From Clostridiales bacterium NK3B98 (GTDB lineage: Bacteria; Bacillota; Clostridia; Oscillospirales; Oscillospiraceae): 64,000 bases of DNA. The stretch is from positions 1 through 64,000 of the forward strand of contig ATWA01000009.1 of assembly GCA_000421005.1 (NCBI GenBank), written 5' to 3'. Below the pieces are notes generated by a model. It was given only the letters and a program-made list of their open reading frames with translations, did not search any database and was not told the DNA's origin. Shown in pieces: positions 1 to 7,899 of this stretch (position 1 is its first letter; each line of letters opens with the position of its first letter). The translations under genes and the position numbers were made by a program.

Positions 1-109
1 TGATTCACAAAATGGATGGGAAACGAGTTCTTTTTTTACTATGTTCGAGAAGGAGATGCGCTGAACAAAGCCGCCTATTTGTTGTATTTGAATTATTTCT
101 TGCAAAAAG
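1..109. other. left-edge A+T-rich sequence, no supported gene
   Basis: This stretch is clearly richer in A and T than the rest of the window. Short open frames exist: one runs from an ATG at 16 to a TGA at 178-180, another ends with TGA at 62-64. None has a family signature or a convincing ribosome site. One of them could be the tail of a gene lying outside the window. I assign nothing here. Confidence 0.4.
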
Positions 110-138
110 TTGAAAAATCTCCATCAATATGTTATGAT
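110..138 (+). promoter_or_regulatory. sigma-A-type promoter upstream of the MITE-like element
   Basis: TTGAAA at 110-115 and TATGAT at 133-138 are separated by exactly 17 bases. The nearest downstream gene is the secreted protein at 352. A transcript from here would first cross the 164-bp inverted-repeat element, so the leader would be about 210 nt and structured. Confidence 0.6.
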
Positions 139-167
139 AAAAAAGACAGGACAGGACTGATATTTTT

Positions 168-331
168 AAGGAAGTGCTGAATAAATCTCTCGGATGGATG
201 AGCGAGGATGTTTTTTGTCAGTCGGGGATAAAAGACCGAAGGAATACTGACGTATTTCAAGGGATTTTAGACCCGGATGGCGGAAAACAGACCGCTCAGA
301 CGCCGTAGCCTGATTTGTTCAGCGGTTCCTT
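168..331. mobile_element. MITE-like element with imperfect 20-bp terminal inverted repeats
   Basis: The left end at 168-187 and the reverse complement of the right end at 312-331 agree at 17 of 20 positions. The ends read inward as AAGGAAGTGCTGAATAAATC and AAGGAACCGCTGAACAAATC. The interior is about 120 bp with no plausible coding frame. A 2-bp TA at 167-168 and 331-332 could be a target duplication if the true ends are one base further in. Size, ends and lack of coding content fit a non-autonomous DNA transposon remnant. The mobilising family is not identifiable here because no transposase is present. Confidence 0.6.
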
Positions 332-351
332 AACGGAACAGGGGTGAGGAA

Positions 352-3099
352 ATGCAGTATGTGAAACGAATCCTGACATTCACACTGGCGCTGATGATGA
401 CGCTGGAAATGCTTCCCTTTACGGCGTTTGCCACGGAGGAGGAGACAGCTCCCGTGGAAATGGCGGAGAGCATCACTGAATCCGACGGCGGTGCCGAACA
501 GGAGGCGGAGTCCGTCAGCTTTGACACGGAACAGTCCGCCCAGCAGAATGCGCAGGAGCAAAGTGATCTGCCGCGTCCAGAGTTGATTGTTGAGGATGTA
601 GCGGAAGAAGTGACAGAGGTTGTCCCGGATCCTTCCTGGGACAATGGGGACAACGAAGAACTGTTTCGGGAGTATGCAGATAAGATGCTGGCTCCGAACA
701 AGGGTGGTCTGAAACTCCGGGCACTGAAAAAGGGAGCCAGCAGCAGACTGACCGGAAATACTGCGCTGATCTATGGTATCCTGAAGGATTACATTGTTGA
801 GGTTGCCTCCGGTGAGCGCACGTCTACGGTGTTTGAAATCACCCTCAAGGACCTGGGACTGGATGACGTGGCATGGTCTGCGTCAGATTTGGGTGTAGAA
901 TCCCTTCTGATGTGGAACTCTGATGAGGAGAAATGGCAAATCAACCCGGACGCTATGCAGGCAGTAAGCCAAAAGCTGGCATTTGATTTAACGGTTCTGA
1001 CCAGAGTATTGGCTTCGGAGTATCCCTGTGAGCTTTATTGGTATGACAAGACCATCAACACGACCAGTAGAGCAACCAAGTATCAGGTGAGAGTTGAACA
1101 GGATCCAGTCAGTGAGGAATACCGGCTCAGCATCTCACTGAAAGGGGCGTTGTATACACTCTATTTCCCGGTAGCGTCGGAGTTCTCGGCGGGGGATTAC
1201 ACGGTCAACGACACCTACGGCGCAACCGTCCAAACGGTAAAAACGAAAGCACAGGGGATTGTAGACACCTTCAAAAGCAGTTCAGACTACGACAAGCTGG
1301 TAAATTACCGCAAGGAGATTTGCAGACTGGTGTCCTATAATCGCAGTGTTGACGATAGCACTGCTTACGGCAACCCATGGCAATTGCTCTGGGTGTTTGA
1401 CGACGACACGACCACCAATGTTGTCTGTGAGGGCTACGCAAAGGCATTTCAATACCTCTGCGACCTCACCGAATTTGCCGAAGATGTGACCTGTATTACG
1501 GTAACTGGTCAAATGGCTGGAACCTTTGGCAGCGGCGGTCATATGTGGAATGTTGTCAAAATGAGTGATGGGCGCAATTATCTGGTGGACGTGACCAACT
1601 GTGACGCCGGGACCATCGGCGCAGACGCACAGCTGTTTCTGACGGGATATGCCAGCGGAGATTTTGACGGTGGATATGAATTCAAATGCACAAGCGGCTG
1701 GATTACCTATCAGTATGATGAGTCCACCCGCAGCATATTTGACCAGGACGAACTGGAGCTTTCTGAGAAAGCGTATGTGTACCAACCAACGGAAAATCAT
1801 CAATTGACTTTTGTTTCCGCAAATAAGGCAGACTGCACCAATGCCGGAAACATAGAATACTGGACCTGCTCGCAGTGCGGCAAATTGTTCAGCGATGACA
1901 AAGGCACCAAAGAAATCAGTGCCGAAGCGACGGTTGTACCTGCCTTGGGACATTCCTGGAACGCAGGAGAGGTGACCACAGAACCCACCTATACCACGGA
2001 AGGGGTAAAGACATACACCTGCACCAGATGCAATGAGACCAAAACAGAGACCATTGCAAAGCTGAAACCTGTTACGCTGAAAGATACCCATGTAACCATC
2101 AGTACTACCATATTTGTCTATGATGGAAAGGAAAAGAAACCCGCTGTGACGGTGGTTGTGGATGGCAACACACTGATAAACGGGACAGACTACACTGTGG
2201 CGTATGCCAACTGCAAAAACGCAGGCACCGCCTCCGTCACCATCACCGGAACCGGAAGCTATACCGGAATGGTGACCAAAACCTACACCATTGCCAAGGC
2301 GAATCAGGCACTGACCGTCTCCGCCCCTGCCTCGGTAGTCAAGGGCAAAACGGTAAACATCACCGCCAAGGGAATCGGCACAGTGACCTATAAGGCAGAC
2401 AAGACCAAAATCGCCACAGTCAGCGGAAAGGGCGTGGTAAAGGGGCTTGCGCCCGGCACGGTGACCATCACCGTCAAGGCCGCGGAGGATAAGAATTACA
2501 ACGCAGCCACCAAGACGGTCAAAATCACCGTCTATGCCTGTGCAAATCCCGCCATCAGCAAGGTGCAAATTGTCAACGGCGGCATGAAGCTGACCTGGGG
2601 CAAGGTGGCTGGAGCCGTCAAGTACCGTATCTTCTACAAGACGGGCAAGGGCGGCTGGACGAAGCTGGCAGACACCACTGCCACCACCTACACATGGAAA
2701 AAGGCGCAAAACGGCGCTACCTATGCCTTTACTGTCCGCTGCATCAGCAAGGACGGCAAATCCTACACCAGCGACTTCAACAAGACTGGCAAGAGCCTGA
2801 CCTATGTGGCAGTTCCCACCCTGTCCAGCGTCAAAAACAGCAAGGCAAAGACCATGACAGCGGCGTGGAAGAAACTCGGTGGCGTCACTGGCTATCAAAT
2901 CCAGTACAGTACCAATCAGAACTTCAAGAGCGGAAACAAAGCAGTCACAGTCAAAAAGGCTGCGTCAGTCGCTCAGGCAATCAAGGGGCTGACCAAGGGC
3001 AAGACCTATTACGTCCGTATCCGCAGCTATAAGACGGTCTCTGGAAAGAACTACTTTTCCGCATGGAGCGCAGCCAAAGCGGTCAAAATCGTAAAGTAG
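352..3099 (+). CDS. secreted multidomain protein with transglutaminase-like domain, Ig-like and fibronectin III repeats
   Basis: The 915-residue product starts with a typical signal peptide (basic start, hydrophobic run, cleavage near residues 26-28). An acidic, probably disordered segment follows. A transglutaminase-like core spans about residues 320-440, with the triad visible as Cys359 (VCEGYAKAF), His397 (GHMWNVV) and Asp413 (YLVDVTN). Two CxxC motifs come next (CSQCG, CTRCN), then an Ig-like region (about 590-650), a Big_2-like region (about 650-730) and two fibronectin III-like units at the C-terminus. There is no LPXTG motif or membrane anchor, so it is probably released or loosely wall-bound. 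Such proteins may cross-link, or cleave peptides, at the cell surface; the substrate is unknown. The start is the ATG behind GGGGTGAGGAA. Its codon choice looks less GC-biased than that of the genes downstream. Confidence 0.8.
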   Translation: MQYVKRILTFTLALMMTLEMLPFTAFATEEETAPVEMAESITESDGGAEQEAESVSFDTEQSAQQNAQEQSDLPRPELIVEDVAEEVTEVVPDPSWDNGDNEELFREYADKMLAPNKGGLKLRALKKGASSRLTGNTALIYGILKDYIVEVASGERTSTVFEITLKDLGLDDVAWSASDLGVESLLMWNSDEEKWQINPDAMQAVSQKLAFDLTVLTRVLASEYPCELYWYDKTINTTSRATKYQVRVEQDPVSEEYRLSISLKGALYTLYFPVASEFSAGDYTVNDTYGATVQTVKTKAQGIVDTFKSSSDYDKLVNYRKEICRLVSYNRSVDDSTAYGNPWQLLWVFDDDTTTNVVCEGYAKAFQYLCDLTEFAEDVTCITVTGQMAGTFGSGGHMWNVVKMSDGRNYLVDVTNCDAGTIGADAQLFLTGYASGDFDGGYEFKCTSGWITYQYDESTRSIFDQDELELSEKAYVYQPTENHQLTFVSANKADCTNAGNIEYWTCSQCGKLFSDDKGTKEISAEATVVPALGHSWNAGEVTTEPTYTTEGVKTYTCTRCNETKTETIAKLKPVTLKDTHVTISTTIFVYDGKEKKPAVTVVVDGNTLINGTDYTVAYANCKNAGTASVTITGTGSYTGMVTKTYTIAKANQALTVSAPASVVKGKTVNITAKGIGTVTYKADKTKIATVSGKGVVKGLAPGTVTITVKAAEDKNYNAATKTVKITVYACANPAISKVQIVNGGMKLTWGKVAGAVKYRIFYKTGKGGWTKLADTTATTYTWKKAQNGATYAFTVRCISKDGKSYTSDFNKTGKSLTYVAVPTLSSVKNSKAKTMTAAWKKLGGVTGYQIQYSTNQNFKSGNKAVTVKKAASVAQAIKGLTKGKTYYVRIRSYKTVSGKNYFSAWSAAKAVKIVK

Positions 3100-3137
3100 C
3101 GCTTTGCTGTGAGCGCATGACCAGTAAGATGCAGAAC

Positions 3138-3176
3138 ACCCCTCCGGGCATAAAGCCCGGAGGGGTCGTTTGCTTG
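3138..3176 (+). terminator. rho-independent terminator of the secreted-protein gene
   Basis: A perfect 12-bp stem (3138-3149 with 3155-3166, ACCCCTCCGGGC) closes a 5-base ATAAA loop. It is followed by a moderately T-rich tail. It lies 38 bases after the stop codon. Confidence 0.85.
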
Positions 3177-3198
3177 ATGCAGGCTGTAAGCGCATAGA

Positions 3199-3450
3199 TT
3201 ATTTGGATAACCATTTGGACTTGGGCGGCGGGGCAGGGTCGTCGGTCAGCCCGAGAATATAGTCGGCAGAGACGTGGTATAATTCACAGAGTGTGAGCAG
3301 ATGGTGGATGGGGAGGGCGTTGGCGGAGCGTTCGTAGCAAGCGTACATGCTTTGAGTTGTTCCGAGTACGGACGCGACGTATGACTGAGTATAATCATGG
3401 TCTTCCCGAAGATCCCGAATACGTCTTGCATAAAAGCTTGGACTTGCCAA
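3199..3450 (-). CDS. small XRE-family helix-turn-helix regulator
   Basis: The protein is about 83 residues and almost entirely one Cro/C1-type helix-turn-helix domain: an RRIRDLREDHDYTQ first helix pair, the recognition segment SVLGTTQSMYACYERSANALP, and a LCELYHVSADYILGL ending, the classic XRE layout. The GTG at 3459 lies inside what looks like the ribosome site (GAGGTGAGG). I therefore prefer the in-frame TTG at 3450, which sits 6 bases after GAGGTG. The gene is divergent from the SLOG-family gene at 3564, and the two share an inverted repeat, which suggests autoregulation. The domain call is firm; the regulated function is inferred from position. Confidence 0.85.
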   Translation of the reverse strand: MASPSFYARRIRDLREDHDYTQSYVASVLGTTQSMYACYERSANALPIHHLLTLCELYHVSADYILGLTDDPAPPPKSKWLSK

Positions 3451-3459
3451 CTGCCTCAC

Positions 3460-3550
3460 CTCTGCTCTAGTATTTCCGATAAGACAGCTTACATTAGTTC
3501 AAGTCTTGACTATTGCATTTAGCCGAAAAATCGACTAGACTAGAGCAGAG
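3460..3550. promoter_or_regulatory. divergent control region with 12-bp inverted repeat
   Basis: CTCTGCTCTAGT at 3460-3471 is the exact reverse complement of ACTAGAGCAGAG at 3539-3550. Each arm ends at the ribosome site of one of the two divergent genes. The natural reading is a pair of operator sites for the XRE protein, one covering each start. A TTGACT at 3506-3511 may be a -35 for the plus-strand gene, but no good -10 lies at the right distance. Confidence 0.55.
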
Positions 3551-3563
3551 AGAGGTGATCTAT

Positions 3564-3899
3564 ATGAAAGTAGCAGTCATAGGCTCCCGTTCCATCCGAC
3601 AAATCCCCCTTTCTGCCCATCTCCCCCCGGACACCACGGAAATCATCACCGGCGGGGCAAGAGGCGTGGACACCGCCGCACAGGACTACGCCAAAGCCCA
3701 CGGCATTCCGCTGACCGTGTTCCTTCCGGACTACGCCCGCTACCGCCGCGCCGCACCCCTGAAACGAAACGACAGAATCGTGGAGGCCTGCGACCTGCTG
3801 CTGGCCTTCTGGGACGAAACCTCCAAAGGCACAAAGTATACCATAGACCGATGCAAAGCGGCAGGAAAAACGGTCAAAATCATTTTCTGTGAACCATAA
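3564..3899 (+). CDS. SLOG-domain protein (YspA/cpYpsA-related, DUF2493-like)
   Basis: Starting from the ATG at 3564, placed 7-8 bases after AGAGAGGTG, the product is 111 residues. It opens with a Rossmann-like strand (MKVAVIGSRSI) and carries the GGARGVDTAAQDYA motif typical of DprA/LOG-related nucleotide-binding SLOG proteins. A KRNDRIVEACDLLLAFWD segment and a final TKYTIDRCKAAGKTVKII helix-strand complete the fold. Such proteins are thought to bind nucleotides or nucleic-acid derivatives, and they turn up in phage and defence-linked contexts. No enzymatic role can be assigned. It is divergent from an XRE regulator and isolated between terminators. Confidence 0.8.
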   Translation: MKVAVIGSRSIRQIPLSAHLPPDTTEIITGGARGVDTAAQDYAKAHGIPLTVFLPDYARYRRAAPLKRNDRIVEACDLLLAFWDETSKGTKYTIDRCKAAGKTVKIIFCEP

Positions 3900-3903
3900 A
3901 CAA

Positions 3904-3937
3904 CGCCCCCGGCTCCACGAGCCGGGGGCGAATTTCA
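3904..3937. terminator. bidirectional terminator between SLOG gene and gpmI
   Basis: A perfect 12-bp stem (3904-3915 with 3919-3930, CGCCCCCGGCTC) closes a CAC loop. The tail on the plus strand is AATTTCAT. The two flanking genes converge on it. Confidence 0.8.
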
Positions 3938-3955
3938 TATTCAAAGCGGGGCAGC

Positions 3956-5476
3956 TTACTCCACAATCAAACTCTCCCCATCCATCTCCACAGGCTTCTC
4001 CAAGCCCATCAGATCCAGCATGGTGGGGCAGATATCGCACAGCCTGCCGTCCTTCAGCTTCACGTCGGCGCCGACGATGCAGAAGGGGACAGGGTTGGTG
4101 GTGTGAGCGGTCATGGGGGACACGCCGTCCTCCTGAAGCATCTGCTCGCAGTTGCCGTGGTCAGCGGAAATCAGGGTGACGCCGCCCATCTTGGAGGTGG
4201 CCTCCACCACCTGACCCACGCAGCGGTCAACCGTCTCCACCGCCAGAATGGCGGCATCCAGCACGCCGGTGTGACCCACCATATCGCCGTTGGCGAAGTT
4301 CAGGATGATCACGTCATAGTTGCCGCTCTCAATCCGCTCTACACAGGCGGCAGTGACCTCGTTGGCGGACATATCCGGCTTCAAGTCATAGGTGGCAACC
4401 TTGGGGGAGGCGATCAGGCAGCGATCCTCACCGGGGAACACCTTCTCCACGCCGCCGTTGAAGAAGAAGGTGACATGGGCGTACTTCTCCGTCTCGGCAA
4501 TCCGAAGCTGGGTCAGACCCAGATCAGAGATATACTCACCGAAAATCCGATTCAGCTTCTGCTTGGGGAAGGCAATCACCACGTTGGGCATGGTAGCGTC
4601 ATAGGAGGTGGTGCAGACGTAGTTCACATGGAAGAAGCCCTTGCGGCGCTCAAAGCCGTTGAACTCCGGATCCACAAAGGTTCGGGTGATCTCACGGGCA
4701 CGGTCAGGACGGAAGTTCATGAAGATGATGGAATCGCCCTCGCCAATCTCAGCGTTCTCGGCTGTGATGACGGGAATGACAAACTCGTCGGTCACCCCAG
4801 CGTCATAGCTGGCCTGCATAGCGCCCACCGGGTCGCCGATGAAACGCTGTTCGCTCTCGCCGTAAACCATAGCCTTGTAGGAGCGCTCCACACGGTCCCA
4901 GTTGGTGTCACGGTCCATAGCGTAGTAACGGCCGGAGATGGTGGCGATCTGAGCGCCGTACTGGTCGCAGGTCGCCTTCATCTGCGCCACATAGCCCTTG
5001 CCGGAGGTGGGGGGCACGTCACGGCCATCCATGAAGCAATGGACGAAAATCTTTTCACAGCCCAGATCATGCGCCATCTTCACAGCGGCCTGAATGTGGG
5101 TGATGTGGGAGTGAACGCCGCCATCAGACATCAGACCATAGATGTGAACGGCACGTCCGGCCTCTTTGGCAGCCAGCATGGCGTCCTTGTAGGCCTTGTT
5201 CTCAAAGAAGGTGCCGTCCTCAATGGCCTTGGAAATCTTGGGCAAGTCCTGAAACACGACACGACCAGCGCCGATGTTGGTGTGACCCACCTCAGAGTTG
5301 CCCATCTGCCCGTCGGGCAGACCTACGTTCAGACCGGAGCAGGCCAGACGGCTGAAGGGATTCTCTGCAAACAGCTTGTCCAGAACAGGGGTATTGGCCA
5401 GCGCAAAGGCGTTGCCGGGGCCGGGCTCAGTGAGACCCACGCCGTCCATGATAATAAGAGTAGTAGGTGTTTTCAT
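3956..5476 (-). CDS. gpmI: 2,3-bisphosphoglycerate-independent phosphoglycerate mutase
   Basis: This 506-residue cytoplasmic glycolytic enzyme interconverts 3- and 2-phosphoglycerate using two manganese ions. The alkaline-phosphatase-like metal site starts at IMDGVGL near residue 9. The nucleophile is Ser61 in GQMGNSEVGHTNIGAGR. Later metal-site motifs include FVHCFMDGRDVPP, NFANGDMVGHTGV and ISADHGNCEQM. Length matches the family (about 510). It is the last gene of trmL-pgk-tpiA-gpmI, 67 bases after tpiA. That gap contains an imperfect hairpin (CCCGGAAGCC / GGCCTCCGGG) without a T tract. Confidence 0.97.
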   Translation of the reverse strand: MKTPTTLIIMDGVGLTEPGPGNAFALANTPVLDKLFAENPFSRLACSGLNVGLPDGQMGNSEVGHTNIGAGRVVFQDLPKISKAIEDGTFFENKAYKDAMLAAKEAGRAVHIYGLMSDGGVHSHITHIQAAVKMAHDLGCEKIFVHCFMDGRDVPPTSGKGYVAQMKATCDQYGAQIATISGRYYAMDRDTNWDRVERSYKAMVYGESEQRFIGDPVGAMQASYDAGVTDEFVIPVITAENAEIGEGDSIIFMNFRPDRAREITRTFVDPEFNGFERRKGFFHVNYVCTTSYDATMPNVVIAFPKQKLNRIFGEYISDLGLTQLRIAETEKYAHVTFFFNGGVEKVFPGEDRCLIASPKVATYDLKPDMSANEVTAACVERIESGNYDVIILNFANGDMVGHTGVLDAAILAVETVDRCVGQVVEATSKMGGVTLISADHGNCEQMLQEDGVSPMTAHTTNPVPFCIVGADVKLKDGRLCDICPTMLDLMGLEKPVEMDGESLIVE

Positions 5477-5543
5477 AGAAACCTCGATTCATAACAGCAC
5501 AGCGCCCGGAAGCCCCAAGGCCTCCGGGTACACTGGGCAAGGA

Positions 5544-6317
5544 TTACTCCTGATTGGCAGCGTTGATGATGGTGACAAACTTCTCAGGCACCAGAGAAGC
5601 GCCGCCGATAAGGCCGCCGTCAATGTCGGGCTGAGCCAGCAGCTCGAAGGCGTTCTTGTCGTTCATGGAGCCGCCGTACAGAATGGTGACGCTGCGGGCC
5701 ACACGGGCGCCGTACAGCTTGCGGATGACGGTACGGATCTCGCAGTTGACCTCGTTGGCCTGCTCGGGGGTAGCGGTGCGGCCGGTGCCGATGGCCCACA
5801 GGGGCTCGTAAGCGATGACCACATGACGCATCTTCTCAGCGGGAATACCAGCCAGAGCGGTCTTGACCTGCAGGTCGATCAGCTCCTTGGTGATGCCCAG
5901 CTCACGCTGCTCCAGGCTCTCACCCACGCAGATGATGGGGGACAGACCAGCCTCGATGGCGGCCTTGGCCTTCTTGTTGACAATGATATCGTCGTCGTTC
6001 CAATACTGACGGCGCTCGGAGTGGCCGATGACCACATACTTTACGCCCAGATCCTTCAGCATATCGGCAGAAACCTCGCCGGTGTAAGCGCCGCTGGCGT
6101 GCTCGGAGACGTTCTCAGCACCCACCTGAACACGGCAGTCCTTGAAGGCCTTCTGAGCGGCGGGAATGTTGACAAAGGGAGCGCAAATCAGCACGTCGCA
6201 CCACTTGGCCTTGGGCAGCATGTTCTTCAGCTCGTCGGCGAAAGCCTTGGTCTCGGAAGCGGTCTTGTTCATCTTCCAGTTGCCGGCAATCAGGGTCTTA
6301 CGATATCTTCTGTTCAT
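5544..6317 (-). CDS. tpiA: triose-phosphate isomerase
   Basis: The enzyme interconverts dihydroxyacetone phosphate and glyceraldehyde 3-phosphate. From the ATG at 6317 it is 257 residues. Active-site landmarks are AGNWKMNKT (Asn/Lys), VIGHSERRQYW (His), AYEPLWAIGTG (Glu) and the phosphate-binding ILYGGSMN and GGLIGGASL. A second ATG lies 6 bases upstream but only 3 bases from the GAGG ribosome site, whereas 6317 has a 9-base spacing. Between pgk and this start lies a 357-base gap full of hairpins. Confidence 0.97.
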   Translation of the reverse strand: MNRRYRKTLIAGNWKMNKTASETKAFADELKNMLPKAKWCDVLICAPFVNIPAAQKAFKDCRVQVGAENVSEHASGAYTGEVSADMLKDLGVKYVVIGHSERRQYWNDDDIIVNKKAKAAIEAGLSPIICVGESLEQRELGITKELIDLQVKTALAGIPAEKMRHVVIAYEPLWAIGTGRTATPEQANEVNCEIRTVIRKLYGARVARSVTILYGGSMNDKNAFELLAQPDIDGGLIGGASLVPEKFVTIINAANQE

Positions 6318-6463
6318 GTTCATTAACCTCTTTCTTATTGTTCGCCCGAAGGCGTAGTTTGGCAAAGTAAGAGCCGGGATTTCAATGACAAAAATAGCAT
6401 CGAATCTCGGTAAAAAACGGGAAAATCGGAATTATTTAGAGAGTTTAATAAGGGTGTCCCCAT

Positions 6464-6686
6464 CCTGTCCCGCCGAAGCGGGACAGGGGAGAGGGAACAT
6501 TTTAAAGCGATTGGCTTGCCTGCGGGACGGCGTCTCCGGCGTAGCGCAGGCACATTTGTCTTGACAAATAATCCTTGTTTGTCAAGGAGCGCTGCGGAAT
6601 CAAGGACGCGCCTGCGGCGCTTGAACCCATACGCAGCTCAAACACGCCACAGGCGTGTTTGGTTGGACAAGATTTACTTGTCCAAC
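6464..6686. repeat. chain of six short palindromes between pgk and tpiA
   Basis: Six inverted repeats follow one another: 6464-6473/6478-6487 (10 bp; the minus-strand loop is TTCG closed by C-G), 6517-6524/6545-6552 (8 bp), 6560-6568/6578-6586 (9 bp), 6608-6612/6616-6620 (5 bp), 6639-6648/6652-6661 (10 bp) and 6662-6671/6677-6686 (10 bp). The last overlaps the pgk stop codon. Only the two junctions nearest pgk are without sizeable spacers. None has a strong T tract in the pgk sense direction, so these look like mRNA-processing or stabilising hairpins, or an inserted palindromic element. The rest of the gap (6318-6463) is A+T-rich with no gene. Confidence 0.7.
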
Positions 6687-7879
6687 AACGCGGCTACTCC
6701 GGGGAGCTCCTTGCCTTCCATGAACTCCAGAGAAGCGCCGCCGCCGGTGGAGATGTGGGTCATCTTGTCGGCATAGCCCAGCTGCTGTACGGCTGCTGCG
6801 GAGTCGCCGCCGCCGATGATGGTGATAGCGTCGGTCTTGCTCAGCGCCTCAGCCACAGCCTTGGTGCCTACGGCGAACTTGTCGAACTCGAACACGCCCA
6901 TGGGGCCGTTCCAGATGACGGTGCCGGCATCGGCAACAGCGTCACAGTAAGCCTTGGTGGTTTCGGGGCCGATGTCCAGACCCTGCCAGCCGTCGGGAAT
7001 TGCGCCGGTGGGGACAACCTTGCTCTCAGCGTCGGGAGCGAAAGCATTGGCGGCCACGGTGTCGGTGGGCAGCAGCAGCTTGACGCCCTTCTCCTGGGCC
7101 TTCTTAATCATGTCCAGAGCATACTGCTCCCAATCGGCCTCCAGCAGGGAGTCGCCCACCTTGCCGCCCTGAGCGGCTGCGAAGGTGTAAGCCATGCCGC
7201 CGCCGATGATGACGGTGTCAGCAATCTCCAGCAGGTTGTTGATGACGCCGATCTTGGAGGAAACCTTGGAGCCGCCCAGAATGGCAACCAGAGGACGCTT
7301 GGGGTTGGCCAGAGCGCCGCCGATGATGTCCAGCTCCTTCTGAATCAGGAAGCCGGAGACAGCGGGCAGATAGGCGGCCACGCCTGCGGTGGAGGCGTGG
7401 GCACGGTGAACGGTGCCGAAAGCGTCGGAGACATACACGCCGTCTGCGCCGGCCAGACCGGCCAGAGCCTTGGCAAAGTCGGGGTCGTTCTTGGTCTCGC
7501 CCTTGTCATAGCGCAGGTTCTCCAGCAGGAGAATCTCACCGGGCTTGAGAGCGGCAGCCTTGGCCTGAGCATCCTCGCCGATGATGTCAGCGGCCAGAAT
7601 GACTTCCTTGCCCAGCAGCTCGCTGAGGCGGGCAGCCACAGGCTTCATGGACAGCTCGGGCTTCCACTCGCCCTTGGGCTTGCCCATATGAGAGCAGGCG
7701 ATGACGGCGGCGCCGTTGTCCAGCAGATACTGGATGGTAGGCAGAGCGGCACGGATGCGCTTGTCGTCAGTGATGACGCCAGAGCCGTCCTTGGCCATGG
7801 GAACGTTAAAGTCGCAGCGCAGCAGGACTTTCCTGCCCTTCACATCAATGTCAGTGACGGTTTTCTTGTTGTAGTTCAT
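6674..7879 (-). CDS. pgk: phosphoglycerate kinase
   Basis: This 401-residue glycolytic kinase makes ATP from 1,3-bisphosphoglycerate. The N-terminal substrate domain shows [10 protein letters not shown], the basic-patch motif [10 protein letters not shown] and [17 protein letters not shown]. The central hinge and C-terminal nucleotide domain show [31 protein letters not shown] and [10 protein letters not shown] ... [10 protein letters not shown]. The ATG is 8 bases after AAGGAG. It lies 20 bases downstream of trmL and is followed by the hairpin chain that leads to tpiA. No gapA accompanies it in the window. Confidence 0.97.
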   Translation of the reverse strand: MNYNKKTVTDIDVKGRKVLLRCDFNVPMAKDGSGVITDDKRIRAALPTIQYLLDNGAAVIACSHMGKPKGEWKPELSMKPVAARLSELLGKEVILAADIIGEDAQAKAAALKPGEILLLENLRYDKGETKNDPDFAKALAGLAGADGVYVSDAFGTVHRAHASTAGVAAYLPAVSGFLIQKELDIIGGALANPKRPLVAILGGSKVSSKIGVINNLLEIADTVIIGGGMAYTFAAAQGGKVGDSLLEADWEQYALDMIKKAQEKGVKLLLPTDTVAANAFAPDAESKVVPTGAIPDGWQGLDIGPETTKAYCDAVADAGTVIWNGPMGVFEFDKFAVGTKAVAEALSKTDAITIIGGGDSAAAVQQLGYADKMTHISTGGGASLEFMEGKELPGVAALLDK

Positions 7880-7899
7880 TTACAAGCTCCTTCCTCATT

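Noticed and set aside
16-180. 54-codon open frame at the left edge
   Set aside because: It runs into the inverted-repeat element, has no ribosome site and no recognisable domain.
3506-3541. TTGACT ... TAGACT as promoter of the SLOG gene
   Set aside because: The spacing is 24 bases, too long for a sigma-A promoter.
4103-5494. Long plus-strand open frame opposite gpmI, and similar long frames opposite pgk, pckA, GH2 and other GC-rich genes
   Set aside because: They are antisense shadows produced by strong third-position GC bias; the opposite strand holds well-supported enzymes.
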